64,000 nt of DNA from Nitrospirillum viridazoti CBAmc. GTDB taxonomy: Bacteria; Pseudomonadota; Alphaproteobacteria; Azospirillales; Azospirillaceae. The stretch lies in assembly GCF_000730165.1 (NCBI RefSeq), contig NZ_CP022112.1, positions 1-64,000 of the forward strand. The letters run 5' to 3'. The translations under genes and the position numbers were made by a program. Shown in pieces: positions 56,908 to 64,000 of the stretch (the first letter of the stretch is position 1; each line of letters opens with the position of its first letter). The notes under the pieces were generated by a model. It was not told where the DNA came from. It worked only from the letters and a program-made list of their open reading frames with translations, and ran no database searches.

Positions 56908-57903
56908 ATGACCCGGTCCATGCTTCGGATCGCCTTGCTGTTCCTATTGCTGTGCGCGGGTGTCTTCTGTGTCGCCCTGCTGGCGGGTCCCGGCACCGCC
57001 GCCCCGGCGGCGTCAAGCCGGGAAAAGGTCATCATCGATACCGACATCGGTGATGACATCGATGATGCTTTCGCCCTGGCGGCCGCGCTGAATGATCAGC
57101 ACCTCGACATCCTGGGCGTCACGGCAGCCTGGGGCGACACGGGCCTGCGCGTGCGCCAGCTGCAGCGCCTGCTGACCATCGCCGGCCGCGCCGACGTGCC
57201 GGTGACGCAAGGGCCCGCCACGGCCAACGCCACGCCCTATACCCAGAAGCGCTGGGCGGAAGGGCAGCCGGCGCCGGCCGCGCCCGTGCCGTCCTCGGTG
57301 GACTTCATCCTGGAACAGGCGCGTCGCTACCCGGGGCAGGTCACGCTCATCTCGCTGGCGCCACCCAGCACCCTGGGCGCTCTGATCGACCGTGATCCCG
57401 CCGGCTTCGCCAAGCTGAAGCGCGTGGTGATGATGGGTGGCTCGGTTTATGCCGGCTATGATGACACCGGCTACGGCCCGCTCAAGGGCCCGACGCCGGA
57501 GTACAACATCTATTCCGACATCGCTTCGGCCAAGAAGCTGTTCACCAGTGGCGTTCCCCTGGTGGTGATGCCGCTCGACAGCACCCGGCTGAAGCTAGAT
57601 GAGGTGAAGCGCGACCTGCTGTTCGCCGCCGGCACGCCCATGACCGACGCCCTGGCCCTGATGTATCACCAGTGGCGGCACCTCAACGGCTGGGGCCAGA
57701 TCACGCCCACGCTGTTCGACCTGGTGCCCGTGGCCTATGTCCTGGATCCCAGGCTGTGCCCCACAACGCCCCTGCGCCTGGTCGTGGGCGACAAGGGGGA
57801 GACGACACCGGCGCCAGGCCCGGCCAATGCGCAGGTCTGCCTGAAGGAGGACAAGGAGGGCATCCTGGATCTGCTGATGAACGGCCTGCTGGCCCGGCAG
57901 TAG
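56908..57903 (+). CDS. Nucleoside hydrolase, exported
   Basis: 331 residues from ATG 56908, which has GGGGGAT ahead (frame from 56728). An N-terminal hydrophobic signal, 'IALLFLLLCAGVFCVALLAG', precedes the calcium-binding active-site motif 'IIDTDIGDDIDDAFAL'; 'LISLAPPSTLGALIDRDP', 'RVVMMGGSVYAGYD' and 'EYNIYSDIASAKKLFTSGVPLVVMPLD' follow the family. It hydrolyses the N-glycosidic bond of ribonucleosides, apparently in the periplasm. It follows the TonB receptor gene and is 12 bases before the next gene. Confidence 0.92.
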   Translation: MTRSMLRIALLFLLLCAGVFCVALLAGPGTAAPAASSREKVIIDTDIGDDIDDAFALAAALNDQHLDILGVTAAWGDTGLRVRQLQRLLTIAGRADVPVTQGPATANATPYTQKRWAEGQPAPAAPVPSSVDFILEQARRYPGQVTLISLAPPSTLGALIDRDPAGFAKLKRVVMMGGSVYAGYDDTGYGPLKGPTPEYNIYSDIASAKKLFTSGVPLVVMPLDSTRLKLDEVKRDLLFAAGTPMTDALALMYHQWRHLNGWGQITPTLFDLVPVAYVLDPRLCPTTPLRLVVGDKGETTPAPGPANAQVCLKEDKEGILDLLMNGLLARQ

Positions 57904-57915
57904 GGGGAACGTCCC

Positions 57916-60096
57916 ATGCGCCGCCTGCTGGCCGCCGCTTTTCTAGGCATGCTTTTGACCGGCACCGCCGGGGCGCAGGACACCCAGGCGGTGCCCTATG
58001 GCAGCTGGAAACAGCTGATGATCAACGGCCCCGCCTGCCTCACCTGGCGGGAGGCGTGGGAAGGCGGGACGCGGGAGTGCGCGAACGCCGATTACGAGGC
58101 CTGGCTGGCGGACATACGTCACTGGCGCCAGGAACGGCGCATCCGCATCGGCTATGATCCCGCCCGCTATGCTGATCCCCGCCTGGCCTGGACGCGCACC
58201 AGCTTCGTTCAGACCCAGATGATGGTGGAGGATCGCTATTTCTATGATCCGGTGGCCGGCCGCTATACCGTCGATCGCTACCTGGATGACCTGACGGCCC
58301 GCTTCGGCGGCATCGACGCCGTGCTGCTGTGGCCCGACTATCCCAATATGGGCATCGATGACCGCAACCAGCTGGACCAGGTGGCCAACCTGCCGGGCGG
58401 GCTGCCGGCGGTGAAGGCCATGGTGGCGGATTTTCACCGCCGGGGCGTGCGCGTGCTGCTGCCCATGATGATGTGGGACCAGGGCACCCGCGCGCCGGAC
58501 CATCCCTGGCCGCAGGCCATCGCCGAGATGGCCAGGGAGATTGGCATCGACGGCATCAACGGCGATACCCAGGACGGCGTGCCTCTGGCGTTTTCCCTGG
58601 CGGCCGACAAGACCGGCCATCCGCTGGCCTTCCAGCCGGAAGGGGTGCTGGCGGACGAGGCCGTGGCCTGGGACCTGATGTCCTGGGGCCAATACACCTT
58701 CGCGCCCGTGCCCAAGGTCGACCGCTACAAGTGGCTGGAGCCCCGGCACATGGTCAACATTTCGGACCGCTGGGCCCGGGACAAAACCGACGACCTGCAC
58801 TACGCCTTTTTCAACGGTGTCGGCTGGGAGGCGTGGGAGAACGTCTGGGGCATCTGGAATGGCATCAGCGCCCGCGATGGCGAGGCGATGCGCCGGGTGG
58901 CGACCCTGGAACGGGGCTTGGGAGGCCTGCTGTCCAGCCCGGACTGGCAGCCCTTTTATCCCACCCGTGCCGCCGGCGTGTACGCCAGCCGCTGGCCCGG
59001 TGCCGATGGCCGCGTGGCTTGGACCATCGTCAACCGCAACGACCACCCGTTGGATCAGACGGTGCTGGCCGTGCCGGCGGACGGGGCGGCCTCGCGCTAT
59101 TTCGACCTCTATCACGGCGTGGAACTGGTGCCGCGCCGGGAAGGGGGCCAACTGCTGCTGTCCTTCCCGCTGGAGGCTCAGGGCTTCGGCGCCGTACTGG
59201 CCCTGCCGGACGCGCCGGATGCCGCCACGCGCGGCCTGATGGCGCGCATGAAGGCACTGACGGCCACGGATCTGGCCAGCCTGCCGCGCGTGTGGGCGCC
59301 GCTGCCGCAGCGCCTGGTCGATATCCCGGCCACGGTGCCCGCCGTCGCCGCGCCCGACGGTATGGTGGAAATCCCGGCGGGCAACTTCACCTTCCGTGTC
59401 CAGGGGCTGGAGATCGAGGGCGGCACCAACGCCGGCGTCGACGTCGCCTATCCCTGGGAGGGGGAGGCGCGGCGCTATCACGAGCATCGCCTGTCGCTGC
59501 CGCGCTTCTTCATGGACCGCTTTCCCGTGACCAACGCGCAGTTCAAGCGTTTCCTGGACGCCAGCGGTTACCACCCCAGGGACGACCGCAACTTCCTGAA
59601 GGATTGGAAGGGCGGTACCTATCCCGCCGGCTGGGACGACCGGCCCGTCACCTGGGTGTCACAAGAGGATGCGCGGGCCTACGCCGCCTGGGCGGGCAAG
59701 CGCCTGCCGCACGAATGGGAATGGCAGTACGCGGCGCAAGGGCGGGATGGCCGCCGCTACCCCTGGGGCGACACCTGGCGGGATGATGCCGTGCCCGTGC
59801 CGGAACGGGGCCGCGCCGTGCGGCCGCCCGATGCCGTGGGCGCCCATCCAGCGGGGGCCAGTCCCTTTGGTGTCCAGGATCTGGTGGGCAACGTCTGGCA
59901 GTGGACGGATGAGTACCAGGACGAGCATACCCGCGCCGCCATCCTGCGCGGCGGCAGCCTGTACCAGCCCCAGGGCTCCATCTGGTATTTTCCACAAGCC
60001 TACCGCAACGACCAGCACGGCAAGCTGTTGCTGATGGCCCCCTCCCGCGATCGCTCCGCCTTGGTGGGCTTCCGCTGCGTGAAGGACGCGGCCTAG
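57916..60096 (+). CDS. Secreted fusion: glycosidase-like barrel plus SUMF1/FGE-like domain
   Basis: 726 residues with signal peptide 'MRRLLAAAFLGMLLTGTAGAQD'. Residues about 30-450 look like a TIM-barrel glycosidase ('IDAVLLWPDYPNMGIDDRNQL', 'RGVRVLLPMMMWDQGTRAPDHP', 'EIGIDGINGDTQDGVP') with a small beta domain. Residues about 480-726 are a SUMF1/formylglycine-generating-enzyme-like domain ('MVEIPAGNFTFRV', 'FPVTNAQFKRFLDASGYHP', 'PVTWVSQEDARAYAAWAGKRLPHEWEWQYAAQG', 'QDLVGNVWQWTDEY', 'LRGGSLYQPQG', 'LVGFRC'). The cysteines that make formylglycine are absent from the RGGS region, so true FGE activity is unlikely and a binding role is more probable. It follows the nucleoside hydrolase closely. 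Confidence 0.8.
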   Translation: MRRLLAAAFLGMLLTGTAGAQDTQAVPYGSWKQLMINGPACLTWREAWEGGTRECANADYEAWLADIRHWRQERRIRIGYDPARYADPRLAWTRTSFVQTQMMVEDRYFYDPVAGRYTVDRYLDDLTARFGGIDAVLLWPDYPNMGIDDRNQLDQVANLPGGLPAVKAMVADFHRRGVRVLLPMMMWDQGTRAPDHPWPQAIAEMAREIGIDGINGDTQDGVPLAFSLAADKTGHPLAFQPEGVLADEAVAWDLMSWGQYTFAPVPKVDRYKWLEPRHMVNISDRWARDKTDDLHYAFFNGVGWEAWENVWGIWNGISARDGEAMRRVATLERGLGGLLSSPDWQPFYPTRAAGVYASRWPGADGRVAWTIVNRNDHPLDQTVLAVPADGAASRYFDLYHGVELVPRREGGQLLLSFPLEAQGFGAVLALPDAPDAATRGLMARMKALTATDLASLPRVWAPLPQRLVDIPATVPAVAAPDGMVEIPAGNFTFRVQGLEIEGGTNAGVDVAYPWEGEARRYHEHRLSLPRFFMDRFPVTNAQFKRFLDASGYHPRDDRNFLKDWKGGTYPAGWDDRPVTWVSQEDARAYAAWAGKRLPHEWEWQYAAQGRDGRRYPWGDTWRDDAVPVPERGRAVRPPDAVGAHPAGASPFGVQDLVGNVWQWTDEYQDEHTRAAILRGGSLYQPQGSIWYFPQAYRNDQHGKLLLMAPSRDRSALVGFRCVKDAA

Positions 60097-60132
60097 AGCA
60101 AGATGCGATCAGCCATGATCGCATCTTGCTCT
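60095..60132. repeat. Palindromic element 1 (16-bp stem)
   Basis: AGAGCAAGATGCGATC at 60095-60110 pairs perfectly with 60117-60132 around a six-base loop. It begins at the stop codon of the upstream gene and can act as a terminator in both directions. Related in sequence to the next element (AGAGC...GCGATC). Confidence 0.85.
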
Positions 60133-60146
60133 TAACCTGTTCATGA

Positions 60147-60194
60147 TAGAGCGGAACGCGATCAGGTGACTCCACCTGATCGCGTTCCGCTCTA
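60147..60194. repeat. Palindromic element 2 (22-bp stem)
   Basis: A 22-bp perfect stem (60147-60168 with 60173-60194, beginning TAGAGCGGAACGCGATC) around a four-base loop, lying between two convergent genes. It looks like a dispersed alphaproteobacterial intergenic palindrome and would also serve as a strong bidirectional terminator. Confidence 0.85.
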
Positions 60195-60199
60195 AGGGA

Positions 60200-61033
60200 T
60201 CAAAGCCCGGGAGCCCGGCCCGTGTGACGCCGGGCGATACGCTCCAACGTGCCGTCCGCGGCCAGGCGGTCCAACCCCGCCTCCAGCCGTTCCCGGACCT
60301 CAGGATCCAGGTGGCGGGAGAAGACCATGTATTGGTCCTCCACCGCCAGCGAATGGGGCAGGATGCGAATCCGCCCGTCCCAGCCGTTGCTCTGGATGAC
60401 CTCCGTCAGGCCGGGGTTGCGGAAGATGAAGAAGCGGCCCCTGCCGTTCATCAGCTTGCGCAGGTTGGTGTCGCTGTGCGCGGCCCAGGCGTCGATGCTG
60501 TGGTCTTCGATGCCGGCGCGGTGCAGCCGCTCCAGAAAGGCGGAGCCGGCGTTGACCAGGATGGTGTCGTGTCCGTCTGCCAGCGCCGCGCGCAACTCAT
60601 CGAAGGTGGCGATGTCGGCCGGGTCGTCGGCGCGCACGGCCAGCACCGTTTCCATGCGGATGACGGCGCGGTGGGAATAGAGTATCCGGGCTTCCCGTTC
60701 CGCCGTGCGGTAGTAGCCGCAATCCGTGTCCAGCCGGCCGGCCGCCAGTTCCTGCACCGCCCGGTCATGGGTCAGCCAGTCCGTGGACCACACCAGCCGT
60801 ACGCCGGCCACCTGGCGCGTCAAGGCCAGCAGGATTTCCTCGCACATGCTGGGGGCTTTGGCGTCCGATGGCCCGTGGCGCGGGATGCGCAGCTCCAGAA
60901 CCGGTGTCGGCACGCCGCTGGGTGCGGGGGAGGCGTCCGCTCCCCCCCATGCGCCAAGGAGGGCGACTGTCAGCAGCGCCACGCGCCGCGCCCATCGCGC
61001 CATGCCTTTTCGATGTCGGCTTTTCCGGTCCAC
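60200..61033 (-). CDS. Family-3 solute-binding protein A
   Basis: 277 residues. Signal sequence 'VALLTVALLGAWGGADASP', then a periplasmic type-II binding fold: 'LAAGRLDTDCGYYRTAEREARILYSHRAVIRMETVLAV', 'FDELRAALADGHDTILVNAGSAFLERL', 'RILPHSLAVEDQYMVFSRHLDPEV', 'LDRLAADGTLERIARRH'. It lacks transport partners and may instead be a stand-alone sensor or binding protein. It lies in the same direction as a second such gene 67 bases upstream. Confidence 0.8.
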   Translation of the reverse strand: MDRKSRHRKGMARWARRVALLTVALLGAWGGADASPAPSGVPTPVLELRIPRHGPSDAKAPSMCEEILLALTRQVAGVRLVWSTDWLTHDRAVQELAAGRLDTDCGYYRTAEREARILYSHRAVIRMETVLAVRADDPADIATFDELRAALADGHDTILVNAGSAFLERLHRAGIEDHSIDAWAAHSDTNLRKLMNGRGRFFIFRNPGLTEVIQSNGWDGRIRILPHSLAVEDQYMVFSRHLDPEVRERLEAGLDRLAADGTLERIARRHTGRAPGL

Positions 61034-61100
61034 GCGGGCCCCCGTTTCCCACAGACGCCAGTTTACACCCTGGCGCGGCGTCTTCTAAGCGCGCCTTCGG

Positions 61101-61883
61101 TCAGGCCATGCCCAGGCGCACGCGGCGGGCCAGCGCATCCAGATCGGCGCGACGGGCCAGGATGGCGGCGTCCAGGCTTGCCACCACGGCGGCGCAGTCG
61201 GGCAGGCTGCGCCGGATGGCGAGGGTGCGCACCACCTGGCCCAGGAAGGGGCGCGGGGTATAGGCCAGGGTGCCGGTCAGGCCGGCGGCGCGGGCCAGAT
61301 AGCCCATCTGCAGCTCGTCATGGACAAAGGCGTCGATGCGGCCGGCAGCCAGCATCTTCAGCACGCTGACGGGATCCGGCACCATCGCCAGGGTGGGGAT
61401 GGTGCCCACATGCTCCGTCGCCCAGCCGTTGCCGACGTAGCTGCCCAGACTGAAGGCCGCCAGCTCCTCCAGGCTGCCAACCGCCTTGAAACGGTCGTCG
61501 TCACGGCGGTGCCAGATGCCGATGTCGCTGGTCATCACCGGCTGCAGGCAGAACTGGACATAAACGGCGCGGTCGGCGGAGGGCACGGTGCAGAAGCCGT
61601 CCGCTTGGCCGGCCCGCACGGTGGCCTGGGCGCGGCCCCAGGGCATCAGGCTGGTGGTCTGGCTATAGCCGGCGGCCGAGGTCACGACGTCCACATCGTC
61701 TTTCAGCAGGCCGGTGGCGTTGCCGTCCGCGTCGGCATAGCTGAAGGGCACCACGTTGTCCGCATAGACAAAACGCAAGGGCAGTAGCGCCGCGCGGGCG
61801 GCGTGGGGGCCCAGGGCCAGGCCCAAGCCAGCGCAACCGGCCCCCCGCAACAGGGCGCGGCGGTCCATGATGATGCCACTCAT
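61101..61883 (-). CDS. Family-3 solute-binding protein B, probable Tat signal
   Basis: 260 residues; GGGGGG stands just before ATG 61883. The N-terminus 'MDRRALLRGAGCAGLGLALGPHAARA' has twin arginines and a hydrophobic stretch, typical of Tat export. Then 'LRFVYADNVVPFSYADADGNATGLLKDDVDVVTSAAG' and 'LAAGRIDAFVHDELQMGYLARAAGL' match the amino-acid-type binding fold. No ABC permease is near. Its ligand is unknown; neighbours suggest purine or nucleoside-derived compounds, which is weak inference. Confidence 0.8.
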   Translation of the reverse strand: MSGIIMDRRALLRGAGCAGLGLALGPHAARAALLPLRFVYADNVVPFSYADADGNATGLLKDDVDVVTSAAGYSQTTSLMPWGRAQATVRAGQADGFCTVPSADRAVYVQFCLQPVMTSDIGIWHRRDDDRFKAVGSLEELAAFSLGSYVGNGWATEHVGTIPTLAMVPDPVSVLKMLAAGRIDAFVHDELQMGYLARAAGLTGTLAYTPRPFLGQVVRTLAIRRSLPDCAAVVASLDAAILARRADLDALARRVRLGMA

Positions 61884-62047
61884 CTAGCCCCCCGCGTGTT
61901 CGGTCCTGGATGATCGAAGGTGCCGGGACGTGCGTTAACTAACGATCTGGAAACAGGTCGGTTCGTATTCCTAATCCGGACAGGCTACACCAGAGGGGCT
62001 GTGGGTGAAAGCGCCACCATCGATAGTGGTGATGGCGCCACCCCGGA

Positions 62048-63007
62048 TCAGCGGACGGCGTCCGTCATCATGCGGACGAAACCTTCGCGGTCGGCGCGCT
62101 TGATGACCCGCATGTTGGGCACCTGGGGCGCCAGATCCGGATCGGCGTCGGCCGCGTCCGGCAGAATGGCGGAGGAGACGCTGGAATAGCCGCGCGTGAG
62201 CGTGCCGGCTGTCTCCACGTCCACCACGCAGTGCTCCGCCTCCAGCACCAGGGCCTCATTCAGGGCGCAGGCGCAGGTCAGGGCGTCGGGATGAATGCTG
62301 CCGTCGATGCGCTGCCGATCGCGCGAGAAGGCCAGGCTGTCGCGGTTTACGCGGGTGAAGAACTGGGATACCGGGGTGCCCAGGGCCGCGATGGCGTCCA
62401 GCTCGGCGCTGGTAATGACACCCTCGACCATGGAGCGGGTCCACGTCAGCATGCTGGCCTTGAAGCCGGCGTTAACCACGATCTTGGCGGCCTCGGGATC
62501 GACATAGAAATTGAACTCGGCAGCACTGGTGACGTTGCCCACGGCATTGTCGGTGCCGCCCATGATCCACAAATGCTTGGTGGCCTGGACGATGGCCGGT
62601 TCCTTCATCACCGCCAACGCCAGGTTGGTCAGGGGCGCCTGGGCGATGATGGTGACCTCGCCGGGGTGGGCCAGGACGGTGTCGATGATGGCGTCGACAG
62701 CGTGCTTGGCCTCCGGCCGCTGCTTGGCCGGCGGATAATTGGCGTCGCTCATGCCGTCCTTGCCGAAGACGTAGGCCGCGTCCAGCGGCTTGCGCATCAT
62801 GGGCAGGCGGGCGCCCGGGTAGACCGGTACCTCGCCGCCGCGGCCGGCGGCCTCGACGGTGTATAGCGCGTTCTCCACGCACTGGTCGAAGGTCACGTTG
62901 CCATGGCAGATGGTGATGGCGTCCAGCGTCACCTTCGGATTGCGCAGGGCCAGCAGCAGGGAAAAGGCGTCATCGCCGGCGGTGTCGGTGTCGATCAGAA
63001 GGCGCAT
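62048..63007 (-). CDS. Nucleoside hydrolase, cytoplasmic
   Basis: 319 residues, no signal peptide. Active-site motif 'MRLLIDTDTAGDDAFSLLLAL' (DTDxxxDDA), then 'VTLDAITICHGNVTFDQCVENALYTVEAAGR', 'EVTIIAQAPLTNLALAVMKEP', 'LWIMGGTDNAVGNVTSAAEFNFYVDPEAAKIVV' and 'DGSIHPDALTCACAL'. Inosine-uridine-preferring family. Together with the exported paralogue at 56908 it would process nucleosides in both compartments. It is 22 bases after the adenosine deaminase-like gene on the same strand. Confidence 0.92.
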   Translation of the reverse strand: MRLLIDTDTAGDDAFSLLLALRNPKVTLDAITICHGNVTFDQCVENALYTVEAAGRGGEVPVYPGARLPMMRKPLDAAYVFGKDGMSDANYPPAKQRPEAKHAVDAIIDTVLAHPGEVTIIAQAPLTNLALAVMKEPAIVQATKHLWIMGGTDNAVGNVTSAAEFNFYVDPEAAKIVVNAGFKASMLTWTRSMVEGVITSAELDAIAALGTPVSQFFTRVNRDSLAFSRDRQRIDGSIHPDALTCACALNEALVLEAEHCVVDVETAGTLTRGYSSVSSAILPDAADADPDLAPQVPNMRVIKRADREGFVRMMTDAVR

Positions 63008-63029
63008 GGGCGCGGTCTCGCTTCAGAAC

Positions 63030-64000
63030 TCAATTGGGGGATTGGCCAAGGGATGCGGCGGTGGTTTTAGAGCCGTGGCCCTGGCCCCACAAGCCGCTTT
63101 CGGCCTCGGCGGCCACGGCCGCCTCGAAATCGTGGAAGTCCGCCTCCAGCCGCCATTGCAGGGCGGCCTTGGGGCTCTGGTTCAGGAAGGCCTGGCAGGC
63201 GGCGGATGGGCTCGTGCCGGGGTGATCGGCGGCGCAGGATGCCACGAGCTGCCCCGGCATCCCCCACAGGCTGGCGCCGGGCAGGAAGGCATGCTCCAGC
63301 CCGTTGCGGGAGAAGGTTTTCAGCGTGGCGTAATCCAGGGCGTAGGTTTCGGCCGCGCGCACATACTCATGCGTCAGGTCGATACGCGACACGCCCTCGT
63401 CATCCGTGGACAGGGCCAGGGGCACGCCGAATGCGCGGTAGGCGGTGATGGGGTGGTCGCGGCCCTTCACGCCGAGGATGACGTCGTTGCTGGTCAGGTT
63501 GATCTCCACCAGCACGCCCCGGTCGGCCATGGTCTTCAGCACGTGCTGGGCATCCGTCTCCTGCCCGATGTCCACGCCGTGGCCGATGCGCTTGGCGCCC
63601 GCCACCTCCACCGCCAGGCGGATGTGATCGCGCAGGTCCTCTGGCGGCACCAGGCCCAAGGCCAGCTCACCGGCATGCAGCGACAGGTTGGCCGCCGGCA
63701 TGCGCCGGCCCAGATAACCCAGCAGGCGCATCTGCAGGCCATAGTCCTTCAGCGTCACCGGGTTGTCCTCCGGCGCCACCAGGTTGACGCCGACGAAGCG
63801 CGGGTCGGCGGCGGTCAGGGCGTAGCCGTACAGGCTTTGCGCGAACACCTGCGGGGCGGGCAGCACGCGGATGACCTGGGCCAGATAGCGGATGCTGACG
63901 GCGCAGCCCGGCTGGGCGTCTGCCGTGCCGCAGCGCAGGATCTGGCGCATGCGGGCCTCCGCCGCGTCGGTATCGGTCTTCGCGGCGGCGATGATCGCCG
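63030..64000 (-). CDS. Adenosine deaminase-family protein, 5' end outside the window
   Basis: At least 323 residues; the frame continues past ATG 63950 to the window edge ('AIIAAAKTDTDAAEAR' before it), so the N-terminus with the first metal HxH site is missing here. Seen: 'NLSLHAGELALGLVPPEDL' (His/Glu), 'AKRIGHGVDIGQE' (His/Gly), 'VLVEINLTSNDVILGV', and 'PLALSTDDEGVSRIDLTHEY' (Asp pair), all catalytic motifs of adenosine deaminases, converting adenosine to inosine. The downstream nucleoside hydrolase would then release hypoxanthine. Confidence 0.9.
   Translation of the reverse strand, partial: AIIAAAKTDTDAAEARMRQILRCGTADAQPGCAVSIRYLAQVIRVLPAPQVFAQSLYGYALTAADPRFVGVNLVAPEDNPVTLKDYGLQMRLLGYLGRRMPAANLSLHAGELALGLVPPEDLRDHIRLAVEVAGAKRIGHGVDIGQETDAQHVLKTMADRGVLVEINLTSNDVILGVKGRDHPITAYRAFGVPLALSTDDEGVSRIDLTHEYVRAAETYALDYATLKTFSRNGLEHAFLPGASLWGMPGQLVASCAADHPGTSPSAACQAFLNQSPKAALQWRLEADFHDFEAAVAAEAESGLWGQGHGSKTTAASLGQSPN

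Noticed and set aside
59340-60096. Formylglycine-generating sulfatase-modifying enzyme
   Set aside because: The fold is present but the catalytic cysteines of FGE are missing and no sulfatase gene is nearby, so the enzymatic name is not used.

Overview
The window is high-GC DNA from an alphaproteobacterium. The gene content (several TonB-dependent receptors, LacI/AraC/MarR regulators, many sensor kinases, a plasmid-type ParA/ParB pair) fits the Azospirillum/Nitrospirillum/Niveispirillum group of the Rhodospirillales. This is judged from gene style only. ParA/ParB without rsmG or mnmG beside them suggests a secondary replicon or chromid rather than the main chromosomal partition locus.

Layout. 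0-6 kb: the 3' end of parA, parB, a CLC-type anion transporter behind a clear fluoride riboswitch, then a ferulate-type set (MarR regulator, vanillin-type aldehyde dehydrogenase, feruloyl-CoA hydratase/lyase). 6-19 kb is the most unusual part: two orphan sensor kinases with closely related catalytic halves but different input domains flank, on opposite strands, a borosin-like SAM-dependent methyltransferase ending in ten 10-residue repeats, a solitary peptide-binding protein, two small RiPP precursor candidates sharing a P-x-P-x-x-W-[F/Y] C-terminus, and a B12-binding radical SAM RiPP maturase. 19-28 kb: a disaccharide locus (LacI, TonB receptor, MFS permease, GH65 phosphorylase, beta-phosphoglucomutase) with LacI-type operator boxes. 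28-34.7 kb: a PepSY/flavodoxin reductase, an AT-rich orphan secreted protein, a MarR/CPBP-protease pair with a 28-bp palindrome, a GFA-like protein, and a divergent SDR/ArsR pair. 34.7-46 kb: GMC oxidoreductase, GH3 beta-glucosidase, a GlxA-type regulator, a DinJ antitoxin beside a toxin gene broken by a stop codon, a RES/Xre toxin-antitoxin pair, and small enzymes. 46-54 kb: a chemoreceptor, a hybrid kinase, a two-domain glycosyltransferase coupled to a HAD-like protein lacking its nucleophile, and an AGE-family epimerase. 54-64 kb: an apparent nucleoside-scavenging region (TonB receptor, two nucleoside hydrolases, adenosine deaminase, two solute-binding proteins, and a glycosidase-like/SUMF1 fusion).

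How the parts work together. The disaccharide locus is a complete import-phosphorolysis-isomerisation route. The nucleoside region could feed ribosyl hydrolysis and deamination. The 6-19 kb region is best read as two RiPP pathways (one methyltransferase-fused, one radical SAM) placed between sensory genes. Whether the kinases and the binding protein act with the peptides is inference from proximity. No tRNA, rRNA, insertion sequence or CRISPR array was seen.
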